Of a stretch of 64,000 nt of DNA, positions 22,613 to 33,074 are shown one piece after another; position 1 is the first letter of the stretch, and each line of letters starts with the position of its first letter. The DNA comes from Bettongia penicillata ogilbyi (lineage: Eukaryota; Chordata; Mammalia; Diprotodontia; Potoroidae), in assembly GCA_023548195.1 (NCBI GenBank), contig JAJHZJ010000220.1, positions 3,251,870 to 3,315,869 of the forward strand, read 5' to 3'. The notes beneath the pieces were generated by a model. That model made no database searches. It was not told the DNA's origin and was given only the letters and a program-made list of their open reading frames with translations. The position numbers were made by a program, and so were the translations under genes.

Positions 22613-23719
22613 ATGCCTAGAAAGGGGAAGAAAAATAAGACTTTAGAGAGTTTTTTCCAACAAATGCAAATGATCCCGACCTTCGGATCTGATGGGGAGG
22701 ACGAGAACGTATTTTTCCCATCAGGGAAAGATGTGGAGGGTGGGGCCTCAGTACCCCAGACACCCCAGGGGGGTGTTGGGTGGGCTCAGGCCTTGGAAGA
22801 GCTTAAAAAGGATTTTGAAAAGCAAGTTAGACAGGTGGAGGAAAGACTGGGAAGAGAAATGACAAAGATGCAAGAAGAGTATGAAAAAAAGGTCAATATC
22901 TTGGTAAAGGAGACCCAAAAAAATGCTGAGGAAATTAACACCTTGAAAAATAGGCTCACTCAATTGGCAAAAGAGGTTCAAAAAGCCAATGAGGAGAAGA
23001 ATGCATTCAAAAGCAGAATGAGCCAAATGGAAAAAGAGGCTCAAAAGCTCACGGAATTTAATAGTTCTCTCAAAATTAGAATGGAACAGATGGAGTCTAA
23101 TGACTTTATGAGAAACCAAGAAATCACCAAACAAAACCAAAAGAACGATAAAATGGAAGAGAATGTGAAATATCTCATGGGAAAAACAACTGACCTGGAA
23201 AATAGATCAAGGAGAGACAACTTAAAAATTATGGGACTACCTGAAAGCCACGATCAAAAAAAGAGCCTAGACATCATCTTGCATGAAATTATCAAGGAAA
23301 ACTGCCCTGACATTCTAGGATCAGAGGGCAAAATAAGTATTGAAAGAATCCATCGATCACCACCTGAAAGAGATCCAAAAAGAGAAACTCCTAGGAACAT
23401 TGTGGCCAAATTCCAGAACTCCCAGCTCAAGGAAAAAATCTTGCAAGCAGCCAGAAAGAAACAATTCCAGTACTGTGGAAATACAATCAGGATAACCCAA
23501 GATCTAGCAGCTTCTACATTAAGGGATCGAAGGGCGTGGAATAGGATATTCCAGAAGGCAAAGGAACTAGGACTGAAACCAAGAATCACCTACCCAGCTA
23601 AACTGAGTATAATACTTCAAGGGAAAATATGGTCTTTCAATGAAACAGAGGACTTTCAATCATTCTTAATGAAAAGACCAGAGCTGAAAAGAAAATTTGA
23701 CTTTCAAACACAAGAATGA
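22613..23719 (+). CDS. Intact L1-type ORF1 protein (RNA-binding, nucleic-acid chaperone) of HAL1-like element
   Basis: The 368-residue protein is the RNA-binding partner of L1 retrotransposition; L1 ORF1 proteins form trimers through a coiled coil and coat the element's RNA in cytoplasmic particles. Visible parts: a basic start (MPRKGKKNK), a TLESFFQQ segment (11-18), an acidic linker (25-45), a long heptad-rich coiled coil (about 58-200), an RRM-like domain (about 202-296; RRDNLKIMGLPES, IHRSPPERDPKRETPRNIVAKF) and the C-terminal domain (about 297-362; RRAWNRIFQKAKELGLKPRITYPAKLS). The order and the ETPRNI, TYPAKLS and RPELK motifs match mammalian ORF1p. The length is close to human ORF1p (338 aa). 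The ATG at 22613 is the first in frame and aligns with the start in copy 1. There is no ORF2 downstream. It is an element protein and not a host gene, though domestication cannot be excluded from one copy. Confidence 0.96.
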   Translation: MPRKGKKNKTLESFFQQMQMIPTFGSDGEDENVFFPSGKDVEGGASVPQTPQGGVGWAQALEELKKDFEKQVRQVEERLGREMTKMQEEYEKKVNILVKETQKNAEEINTLKNRLTQLAKEVQKANEEKNAFKSRMSQMEKEAQKLTEFNSSLKIRMEQMESNDFMRNQEITKQNQKNDKMEENVKYLMGKTTDLENRSRRDNLKIMGLPESHDQKKSLDIILHEIIKENCPDILGSEGKISIERIHRSPPERDPKRETPRNIVAKFQNSQLKEKILQAARKKQFQYCGNTIRITQDLAASTLRDRRAWNRIFQKAKELGLKPRITYPAKLSIILQGKIWSFNETEDFQSFLMKRPELKRKFDFQTQE

Positions 23720-24757
23720 GAGGAAGCATGCAAAAGTAAACAGCAAGGAGAAGTATTAAGGGACTTAGCAGAAATGAACTGTTTGCATTCATACAGGGAA
23801 GGACAATATTTCTAACTCTTAAAACTTTTCAGTATCTGGGTGGTTGGTGGGACCACACATACACATGTACACGCATGCACACACATACACACATGCATTC
23901 ACATGCAGAGACAGAGAGCACAGATTGAACTGAATAGGATGGGACCATACCTTAAAAGAAATTAAGGTAAATGGTGAGAGAGAAATGTAGCGAGAGGAAA
24001 GAGGGGGAAATGGAAGTGGGTAACTATATGTCATATAAGAGGCAAGTAGGAGATGTTTTTAGTGGAGGGAAAAAGAGGAGAGCTGAGGAAAAAAAAACAA
24101 ACAAACAAACAAACAAGCAAAAGTTTACCCTCATCACATTTGACTAAACGAAGGAGTGTAATGCACACTCATTTTGGTATGAAAACCTATCTTACAGTAT
24201 AAGAAAGCGGGGGAGAAGGAGATATTGGGGGGGGGATGATGGAAGGGAGGGCAAAGGGAGGAGGGAGTAATTGAAAGTCAACACTTGGGGAGGGACAGGA
24301 TCAAAAGACAGAAGAGAAACAACGAGGGGCAGGATAGGAGGGATGGTAATCCAGTTAGTCCTACACAACACGACTATCAGGGAGGTCATTTGCAAAACTA
24401 CACAGATATGGCCTATATTGAATTGCCTGCCGTCCCAAAGGGAATGGGTGGGGAGGGAGGGATGGGGAGAATTTGGAACTCAAAGTTTTAGGAGCAACTG
24501 TTTAATATTGTTGTTGTAACTAGGAAAGATGACATACAGTTAATGAGGAATAGAAAATCATCTGGCCCTACAGGAGAAAAGAGAAGATAGAGACAAGGGA
24601 AGGGAGGGATGACAGAAGAGAGGACAGATTGGAGATAGGGAAAATTAGATTGCTTGGGGTATTGGGGTGGGGGGAGGGGAGAAAAGGGGAGAAAATTTGG
24701 AACCCAAAAATTTGTGAAAATGAATGTAAAAAGCTAAATAAATAAATAAATTTAAAA
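23720..24757 (+). other. 3' region of HAL1-like copy 2, purine/G-rich, no ORF2
   Basis: The first ~100 bases after the stop (AACTGTTTGCATTCATACAGGG, GGACAATATTTCTAACTC) still resemble the ORF1-ORF2 spacer of L1 copy C near 30600, which shows its origin from a normal L1. Then come a CA-rich tract (23860-23905), an (AAAC)n tract (about 24096-24116), and G-rich purine runs at about 24225-24300 and 24655-24700 with four or more G-runs each, capable on paper of forming a G-quadruplex. It ends AATAAATAAATAAATTT plus A-tail. No endonuclease or reverse-transcriptase motif is seen in any frame. Confidence 0.85.
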
Positions 24758-24773
24758 AAAAATCCTTCATAAA

Positions 24774-25685
24774 ATATTTTATGACAAAGTGTGTTTTAAT
24801 ATCATTACTTGTCTGTAATCAGGTCTGTATTTAGACTCCTTTTTCCTTTATTTTTGCGTTGACATATTTTTATCCATTGCACATCTTTAATCAAGACCTT
24901 AACTAAAAATTGACTTTTCTCTAAGGTTTAAGAGAAAAAAGAGTTTAATTTCTCTGAGTGGTCACCCTTAAGCATAGCACATTCCTCTTTATATGAACAA
25001 AGTGTTCATTGCTTGCCACCTTTAGAAGTCCTTATGTCTTCTTCCCACTTGCTGAATTGATATAAAATTTTCTTTTGTGTGATTCTTGACTTTATAACTA
25101 TTTTTCATCTTTCACTAAAATGAGTTTATGGTAAAACATCATAATATCTTTTTGCAGATTTTTTTTTTCACTTGATCTTTCCTTATCCAGACTCGAAATA
25201 AACGAGAATCAGAAAAGTTTGTGCTTATTATTCATTTTACTGCAAGTTAATTAAGCAACATTCATTATTCTCAACTGGCTTTTTTTTAAGGAGTTGACAA
25301 TCACTTTAATCAAGCACATGCATCATCCCTTTAACCAAGCAAATATATCATTCACCTAGTTCAGGGGAGTCATCACCCTGTACTTCAAAGAAAATACAGA
25401 GAAATTAAAGATGAACACACATAGCTTCCTCTGCTTGAACTCAACAGACAGTTGAACTGCAATTATCTGACTATAGTTACCATAGAAGGAAGCACTGATA
25501 TTTGGATTTTCAAAGCTGGGAACTCTTTTAGTGGTTTCTCAGATTACTCATCTGGTCAAACAAACTCTTCCCATCAGTAATCCCCCAAATAAAACCCGCA
25601 CCTCAGATTCTTTATACCTTTTTAGAGTCAGAGGGCATCACATCCCTTGAGAACCAATGCCTCAATAACAAAAGGCAAAGAACTT
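24774..25685. other. No gene seen
   Basis: AT-rich sequence between the HAL1-like element and L1 copy D. Nothing recognisable; part of 25250-25620 could belong to an old repeat, but I cannot name it. Confidence 0.5.
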
Positions 25686-25800
25686 ACAAATCTTCTTGGG
25701 CTCTGCCACTTAGTGCATATATGTTTAGTACTGATATTACTCTGTTGTCTATAGTGCCTTTTAGTAACATAGTTTTCTTCCTTATCTTTTCTAATTAGTT

Positions 25801-25907
25801 CTATTTTTGTTGTGTTTTGTCAGAGATTAGGATGGCTACCCCTCCCTTCCTAACTTTAGCTGAAGCATAATATATTCTCCAGCAGGCTTTTCCCTTTACC
25901 ACAGATG

Positions 25908-25966
<59 letters not shown>

Positions 25967-26093
25967 TTTCTTCTAAAGAGCATATTGTGGAATTGTAGTT
26001 TTTAATCTGCTCTGCTCTCTGCTTCTGTTTTATGGGAAATTTCATCCCATTCACATTCACCATTATGATTAATATCGATGTCTTTCTCTTCAT
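25801..26093 (-). pseudogene. L1 ORF2 endonuclease N-terminus, broken, copy D
   Basis: Minus-strand start reading MKRKTSILIIMVNVNGMKFPIKQKQRAEQI-type sequence, with NVNG and PIKQ as in L1 ORF2, then ICSLEETRE. At the ETH position a (GA)n expansion (CT on the plus strand, 25911-25963) has replaced or split the sequence. After it a second frame continues as KGGVAILISDKTQQK, the normal next endonuclease segment. The product cannot work. Confidence 0.9.
25911..25963. repeat. (CT)n / (GA)n microsatellite inside L1 copy D ORF2
   Basis: About 53 bases of perfect CT on the plus strand, GA in the sense direction of the L1. Confidence 0.98.
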
Positions 26094-26639
26094 CTTATTT
26101 CCTGCCTTTTCCCTTTACCACCTCACTAGAGTTTTCCCTTTAACAACTACCTTCTTCAGTCTGCCCCCTTGCTGTCAGCCTTCTACTTTTTCTTTCCCTT
26201 TTCCCCATGCCTTCCCTATAGAGAAAGTTAGAATTCTATACCTGATTATGTTGTACCCTCCTTGAATTAACTGTGAAAAGAGTAAGATTCAATCAATGCT
26301 CATCTCCCTCCCTTGTTTACCTGTACTGTTGTATATTTCTGTGGCATTCATGTGATGTAATTTACCCTTTTATACATCCTCTTTTACTCTTCTCCCCTTA
26401 CAATCCCCTTTTGCCACTTGCTTAGGTGGTAAAAACCACATCAAAGTCAACTTATGCTCACATCATCTGTCTATGCATATCCCTTTTAAATGTCATCATA
26501 AAGATACAGTTCTCAAGAATTACAAGTATCATCTTCTCATAAACAGTTGGCTGCTATTGAATAATTTTTTTTAGTTTTTTTCTGTTTACATTTTTATCCC
26601 TGTCTTGATTCTTGTATTGTAAGATCAAATTTTCCATTG

Positions 26640-27640
26640 TTCTCTGTTTTTTTCATCAGAAGAGAAAGTCATTGGATGTCCATCTCTTCCCCTGGAAGAG
26701 TATACTCAATGTTCTTGGTAGTTTTTCACTGGTTGCAATTCAAGCACCTTTCCTTTATTTTTAACTTACATTCCATGTCCTCATGCCCTCGAATATTTTA
26801 TTGTAGAAGCTACAAGGTGTTGCACAGTCCTGATTGTGGCTCCACAATATTTGAATTGTTGCTTTCTGGCTGCTTGCAGTATTTTCTCCTTGACCTTATA
26901 ATTCTGGAATTTCACTTCAGTACTCCTTGACATTTTCAATTTGAGATCTTTTTCAGGAGGTGATTGGTGTATGCTTTCCACAACCATTTTACCCTCTAGT
27001 TCTAAGACCTAAGTGCAGCTTTCCTTGATGATCTCTTGAGAGATGTTCTCAAAGTTTCTTTTTGGATCATGCCTTTAAGATAGAATAATTATTTTTAAAT
27101 TATCATTCCTGGATCTATTTTCCGGGTCAGTTATTTTTCCAATGAGAAATTTCATATTGTCTTCCCTTTTTTCATTCTTCTGATTTTGTTTGACTAATTC
27201 TTGATGTTTCAGTGCCATTGGCTTCCACTTGTCCAATTCTAACTTTTAATGAATTGTTTTCTTCACTTTGATTTTGTACTTCCTTTTCCATTTGGCTAAT
27301 TATACTTTTAAAGGACTTTTTTTTCTCCAGGGTATAATTGTATATTTTTATCATTATCCAATTATATTTTTAAAGATATTGTTCAATTTGTTTTCTACCT
27401 CACTTATTTGACTTTTTAAATTGCTGAGTTTTTCCAAAAATACTTTTTGGACTTGAGAACAGTTCATATTCTTCTTTGAGGTTTCAGATTGGGTACATTG
27501 GCAACGTTGTTCTCTCCTATATTCGTGACTTGATCTTCCCTCTCTTCATAATATTTCTCTAGGGTCATTGTTTTCTTTCTTGCTCCATGCTCATGGTTTT
27601 TTACTTTCCTGACTTATAATGCTCATGTCTGTTTCTGGGG
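26640..27640 (-). pseudogene. L1 ORF1 pseudogene, copy D
   Basis: Minus-strand ORF1 remnant. The RRM/C-terminal part is best preserved at 26987-26781 (SIHQSPPEKDLKLKMSRS, VKEKILQAARKQQFKYCG, ASTIKYSRA), matching the same region of the intact ORF1 at 22613. A coiled-coil piece reads at 27354-27172 (ISQMEKEVQNQSEENNSLKVRIGQVEANG). Stops and shifts separate these pieces, and start and end are approximate. Confidence 0.88.
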
Positions 27641-28779
27641 CACAGGAGGAACTGTTTAACACTTCTTGTGCTAGAGGATTGGGGCCTGGTTACAAGTTTT
27701 GCATGCTGGTGCTTCAGATTCTAGAAGTTGGAGGCTATAGGGATCTGGTAGCTTACCTGTTGTTGGTACTTGCCTATTCCACAAACCTGGGGCTCAAGGT
27801 CTCCCCCTGGTTTGTTCAAGTGGGACTTGCTACTGGTCCCCTTTAGGCACAGCAAAAGGGAACTTTTGTGTTAATTTCCATAGCCTACAGATGTAAGAGA
27901 CTGCTGCACCCCATCTTTCTACTGTTTCCACTATTCTAGAATTTTTACTGTAGAGATATTCTCTGGATTTTTCAAGGTCAATAAATGAGAATGAGAGCTA
28001 AAAGTTAGTATTTATGCTGACATCTTGGCTCCCACAAGTCAAAATAGGTAACTTTCAAACATTTCATCTGTTTTTTATCAGGTCCAGGAGCAACCTATAC
28101 TGATTCAGTCTGGGGCTCAGGTTGTACTGGCAAGACCTGCACTGGACTACCCTCCTCTCTCAGCTTGCTGCAAAAGACCTTTCCTGTCAACCTTCCAGGT
28201 TGTCTTGGGCTGGAAATCTATTTCATACTATCTCTTTGTGAGTACTGCTGCTCTAGAATTTGTTCAACATCCCCTTTTAAAGGTATTTGATGAAATTCAT
28301 CACTACATTCACTCCATCAGCTTGGCTCCACTCAACTTGTGGAATTTTTTAAGGCCATAAGCTGGGCAGTGGAAAGGGATGGGAGAGAAGAAAGAAAATC
28401 CCTCTCCTCTCTCCTGAATCAGGGAAATTTTCTCAGCTATTATTCAGTCTAATGCTACTGAAATGTTTGCTGCAATGCTTTGATTCCAAATTGGCTCTTT
28501 AACCAATACTATTTCATTTCTTGTATTGAGTTATCTATTTTAAATCAATTAATAAAGTATCCCATCTTGATGAATTTACTAATGAAATATTGAACCAATT
28601 ATACATCTTTGATTGATTGCTTTATTGTGTCATTTCAAAATTAGCCTTTGATTTCCTTCTTCATACTTACATACATTTGAAAAAAAAATGCTAGAAGTTT
28701 CTTTAAAATAAAAAAAAACACATAGAATGCAAATATCATGGCAAAGTAGAGATCACTGGATTATTCATTTTGAGATGGA

Positions 28780-28912
28780 ACAGATCTTAATTGGTACCTA
28801 ATCCAACCTCATTATTTTCGAGATCAAATACCAAGAATCCTAGAGATGAAATCAATTATCCAAGGTCATACAAATTGCAAGCAACAGAACCAAAATTCAA
28901 ATACATCCTGCG
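28780..28912 (+). mobile_element. MIR/THER-like SINE remnant
   Basis: CTAATCCAACCTCATTATTTT, CTAGAGATGAAATCAATTATCCAAGGTCATACAAATTG, AGCAACAGAACCAAAATTCAAA follows the MIR/THER 3' layout. It forms the target site of L1 copy C. Confidence 0.6.
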
Positions 28913-29580
28913 AATCTAAATCTGAGTATGAGAGCCAAGATGGCAGAGTGATCATTAGTTGTTGTCTCCCTCCCCCAGTTGACTTTGATGAACCCAGAAA
29001 ACATCTCCCTAGGAAAATCCCTGAACAGTGGGAGCAGTAGAATTGGTAAAGAGACTCTTAGCTGGTGAGGCTAGAAAGGGTTGGGTTCCTCTTGCTGTGG
29101 CTGAAGTGGAACAGGGAAGAATCAGAGCTGTCCCAGAAAGCCACACCTTAACAAACTAGGAGAAGATCCTCAGCCACAGTGGCATGAAGCCAGCAACTGC
29201 CAACACCAGGACCTCAGGTATGCCTCAGCAAGCCAGGGGACTTGGGGAGACACTAGCACAGATAAGTTTACCAACTGCTGGGCTTACCTATGATCTAGCT
29301 CAAAAGAGGAGACTTGCTATGGCCAGACCACCCCTCCCCCACACTTAAAGAGCTAGCTCCAGGGTAACTGCACAGAAACCCAAAAAACCTCACATAGCTT
29401 CTGCGTTCCAACACCAACCAGCTCAGCACCAGATAAGCTGCTGCATTTTAGCTTTTATCTGAAAGAACCAGAGAGCAAAACACAGAAAGACTCAAGTTTT
29501 AGGCAGAAGAACAGTGAGACAGACTTCCCCATACCACAGAGCCAGACATCTACTTTAAAAGTCAGAAAAAGGGATTTGTC

Positions 29581-30557
29581 ATGAGCAAAAAGCAAATAGA
29601 AAAGAAGAGATCATAGAATCTGTCTATGGGGCAAAGGACCAGAACACAAATACCAAAGAGGTTAGCTTTGAGACCATTCTCCCATATGAAACTTCAGAAG
29701 AGAATGTGAAATGGTCTGATGCACAAAAAGTCTTCTTGGAAGAGCTCAGGAAGGATTATAAAGCCCAAATTAGAGAAACAGAAGAAAAACTGACCAATGA
29801 CTTTAAAAATATGAAAAAATAAAGTACAGAAAAATTTTAAAAGAGAGTTGGACAAATGGAAAAGGAGATGTAAAAGTAAACATCAGAAAATAATTTGATA
29901 GAAAATAGAATCAGGCAAGTGAAAGCTAATGAATCTATGAGACATCAAGAATTAGTCAAACAGAAATTAAAGAGTGAAAAGAATAAGAAAATGGAAAATA
30001 TCTCATTGAAAAATCAACTTACATGTAAAATAAATACAAAAGACAAAATCTAAGAATTATTGGTCTACCAGAAAACAATGATGAAAAAAGAGCCTGGAAA
30101 ATATCATTCAATAAACCACTAAGGAAATTTGCCCACAAGTCCTACACCCAGAGGGTAAAATAGTCATTGAAAGAATCCACTCTTCACCTCCTGAAAGGGA
30201 CCCAAAATTAAAAACATCACGGAATGTTGTTACCAAATTCTAGAACTATCAAGTGAAGGAGAAAGTACTATAGGCAACCAGAAACAAACAATTCAAATAT
30301 TGAGGAGGTATAGTCAGGATCACACAGGGCCTTGCAACTCCTACATTAAAAGACTGAAGGAATTCGAATACAATATTCTGTAAGGCAAAGGAGCTGAGAC
30401 TACATCCAAGGAATAATTACCCAGCAAAGCTAAGCATAATATTTCAGGCAAGGAGATGGATTGCATTAAAATAAGGGATTTTCAGACCTTCCTGATGAAA
30501 AGGCCAGAACTCAATAGAAAATCTGATGTTCAAATGCAGGTTACAAGAGAGGCATAA
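29581..30557 (+). pseudogene. L1 ORF1 pseudogene, copy C
   Basis: Starts MSKKQIEKK and meets a stop within a few codons. A coiled-coil part (LEELRKDYKAQIRETEEKLTND near 29735) and the RRM/C-terminal part (NLRIIGLPENNDEK, IVIERIHSSPPERDPKLKTS near 30170, NYPAKLSIIF near 30416) are readable between many stops. Ends near TAA at 30555-30557. Confidence 0.9.
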
Positions 30558-30641
30558 AAAAGGTGAACAGGGGAAAAAACTTATTACACAATTTGGGCAA
30601 ACTGTTTACATCCTTATAAGGGAAGAAAATACTTGTTATTC

Positions 30642-32553
30642 TTTTTTTTTTTTAAATAATTAATCTACTTTTTTTCAATATATTATATCCCCATGGAGTC
30701 CCAGATACTTTGGGGCCACTTCTTTCTAGTACTGTTTATGACAGTAACAATGATTACTTTTAAAAAGTACCTACACCTTATCTCTCATATTTGAAGGGCT
30801 GAAGTGATCCCATGTCTGGAAGCTTGACACTTTCAGTCTTTTTGTTGGGGAGGAAAAGTCTCCTTTTGAGGTGGCCCTGGGTGAGGCTGCACAGTGGAGC
30901 ATGGCAACTGTCTCACACAAGGAGTCTCTAGTGATGCCCAGTAGGGAGGCTGACTTCTGTGACTCCTGGGGACCATCACAGAGGCCTACAGTGTCCAGGG
31001 AATGCCTGAATTTGCTCTGAGGCAGCACTTTTGACTTCTGCTATGATTTCTTAAGGAATAAAAGCTCCTATGTTCACTGAGTTGTATCCTGGGCTTTGTA
31101 GGGTGTCTCTTCCATGCAAAAAGACAAGGCCTTTCTTGCCTTCCTCACCTATATAGGAAAGTCAGTCTGTGGGCATATTTCAGAGGCATCAGAAGCTGTG
31201 GGCTTCTGAGAAAATCTTTCTTGGGGTAAGGGAGCATTCTCAGTTGTCTGGAGCATCCTTGGCATCACCAGTAATCTGGACAGATACCTTACCTGCTCCA
31301 ACACATCTCTTCCAGGACTACCCTGCTGCAAAGGGTGGAGTCTCTCTTTTGAACTTATCAGAGAAGGGGGAATACAAACCTGGGTGTTGCTGAGGACCAG
31401 GATCCCATGTGACTGCATGAGGGGCTAGGGGCTACTTATCTCACATCCCTGGTCTTGGAAGGAGATTCCCAAGTGGAACAGTTATGTGGCAATCCTTTCA
31501 CAGCCAATGGGGAAGAATCAGTGTTTACAAACTTGCTGTACATGAAGACAGTGCCTGGTTCAGAACAGGGTTAAAAGTTCTGCTTATAGTCCTTTCGGCA
31601 AATTAAATTATTTTTCTCACGTGGGATAACTTGGAATTTTTGACTAATCTTGAAAAAACTACTTTCCATTGTCAAGGTGATGTTAAGCTTCCTCATCTTT
31701 GGGAACCAGCCTTTGGAAATATATTTCTTTGTAGAGATGTGGCCTATCTTCTGAGAAGGTAAACACTTGTACACTGAACATAACATCTCTGCATATATGT
31801 CACCGAGGGTCAGGTCCTGGGCAGATTTTTCATCTTCTGAGGCAGTATCCCCTAAGAAGCTGATGGAACTGCTCTTTCTGACTCACCAGACTAACAAGCT
31901 TTGAAATGGGGACAGCCATCACCCTAGTGTCTTGTGGATCTTGGAGGGCTGAAGTTGGCTTAACTGGAATCCCATAATTCTTCCTGGAGCCATTACCACA
32001 GCAACCAAGTAAAGCTTTAGGAATGTCTTCAACTGAAAAGATCTTGGGGGATTTTGGTTACTTCTCTTGCAGAAACTTTCAAGCATGATCATCCTGGGAT
32101 GGTCATCCTCCAGGATCACGTTCACTTGGGTCATGTATTTCTTGTCTAAATCATTTTTTGGAAGGCTTAGAAAGCTGTCATCCTTCAAGATGACATCACC
32201 ATTTCTCTGAACCAAAGATTCATCAACCCCTTTGCTTTGGAAATCTATGAAAGTCCTTTGCATCATGTTATCTATACTGTATCCTTCTTTCTCCAGGGAT
32301 GTATGGGTATTCTGGAAGATTTCTTGAGCTACTATTTTTCCACCCTATATTCGCAGCCAACTGGTGTCTCATAGGTTAATGTCGCAATGTGAACAAGTTT
32401 ATATTCTGCAAAGGGATGGTCGTACTTGGCCACCAGAGTGCCAGTGATGCTGGCGAACCTCCGAATGCTGGCCTGCAGCTTCTCGAGGAGCCGCCTGCAC
32501 TGCTGCTCTGCCTGCCTGGGGCTGGTGCCTGCCATTCCAGGCCAAGGTGGCCG
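30642..32553 (-). pseudogene. HJURP: Processed pseudogene (retrocopy) of HJURP
   Basis: HJURP is the CENP-A chaperone that loads centromeric nucleosomes. Read on the minus strand from ATG 32535, the start (MAGTSPRQAEQQ) leads into LLEKLQASIRRF and KYDHPF..HIATLTYETPVG, which correspond to the Scm3-type CENP-A-binding region of HJURP. Further blocks lie in HJURP order: GGKIVAQE after a frameshift and a stop (about 32330), LDKKYMTQVNVILED (about 32140), TLGDIYAEMLCSVYK..ISTKKYISKGW (about 31800-31700) and PTKRLKVSS near the C-terminus (about 30820). The copy is contiguous over these regions, has a poly-T run at 30642-30653 (an A-tail on its own strand) and is bounded by an exact 13-base duplication (ATACTTGTTATTC at 30629-30641 and 32554-32566). 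It is therefore L1-mediated and dead. Confidence 0.88.
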
Positions 32554-33074
32554 ATACTTGTTATTCCTGAGAATTATATATTTATTATGAAATGTTGAAG
32601 GCGGTACATAGATGGAGCCAGTGGGTTTAAATTTAATTATGTGATGATAACAAATTGTGATTTAAGTGTGTGAAGGGATTTTAACAGGATACGCAAAAAG
32701 GAGACTGCAGGGGAAAAAAAAAAAAAACAAATTCCATCACAGGAAGAGGCACCAAAATATATTACAGGAGAGTAAAAGAGGGAATGGAGATGAGCATTGT
32801 TTTAGAGGTACTGTCATCTGACTGGAATAAAGGTGGGTACAACAAACTCTGTTAAGTATAGAAATAAAATTAACTCTATAGGCAGTAGGAGGGGAAGAGG
32901 GAAAGAAAAGGGAGGGGAGGCTAAAAGGGAGGGAAGAAATACTAAGGGAAAAGTAGATTAAAAGGGAGGGGGACTGAAAGAAGGGGGAAAAGACTGAAGG
33001 AGGCTGTGGTCAAAAATTAAAACTCTATTGTGGAGGGGAAGGGAGAACTCAAAACATAAATACTGGGAAAGGGG

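Larger units (their letters stand above)
21781..24757 (+). mobile_element. HAL1-like (half-L1, ORF1-only) retrotransposon, copy 2, young and complete
   Basis: This is a complete 2.98-kb element with an identical 16-base target-site duplication on both sides (AAAAATCCTTCATAAA at 21765-21780 and 24758-24773; the exact 3' limit is blurred by the A-tail). It has a GC-rich 5' untranslated region of about 830 bases, one intact ORF1 of 368 codons, and a 1.04-kb 3' region with purine-rich tracts ending in (AAAT)n and an A-tail. No reverse transcriptase or endonuclease sequence occurs, so mobility must depend on ORF2 protein supplied by L1 in trans (inference from the known L1 cycle). Intact ORF1, a perfect duplication and many remaining CpGs indicate a recent insertion compared with copy 1. 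Confidence 0.95.
25686..28450 (-). mobile_element. LINE-1 copy D, minus strand, 5' half only
   Basis: Read on the minus strand this L1 has a 5' untranslated region (from about 28450, including CTCCCACAAG and the GGAGCCAAGATG-like core near 28035), a broken ORF1 (about 27640-26640) and the start of ORF2 (26093-25690). It then stops within the endonuclease domain after a block reading GTIDNRVISVLNIYA-like (about 25760-25700). No 3' untranslated region and no A-tail are present at the break. Copies normally lose their 5' end, so this one probably lost its 3' part by later deletion or recombination. The 5' limit is approximate. Confidence 0.85.

Noticed and set aside
22748..23140. 130-codon and 111-codon (23254-23589) minus-strand frames
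   Set aside because: They are shadows of the intact ORF1 on the opposite strand.
25911..25963. Regular array considered as a CRISPR or satellite
   Set aside because: It is a pure dinucleotide repeat with no spacers; the genome is clearly animal nuclear DNA.
30642..32553. HJURP-like region considered as a functional gene
   Set aside because: Frameshifts and stops between every readable block, an A-tail and a flanking duplication mark it as a processed pseudogene.
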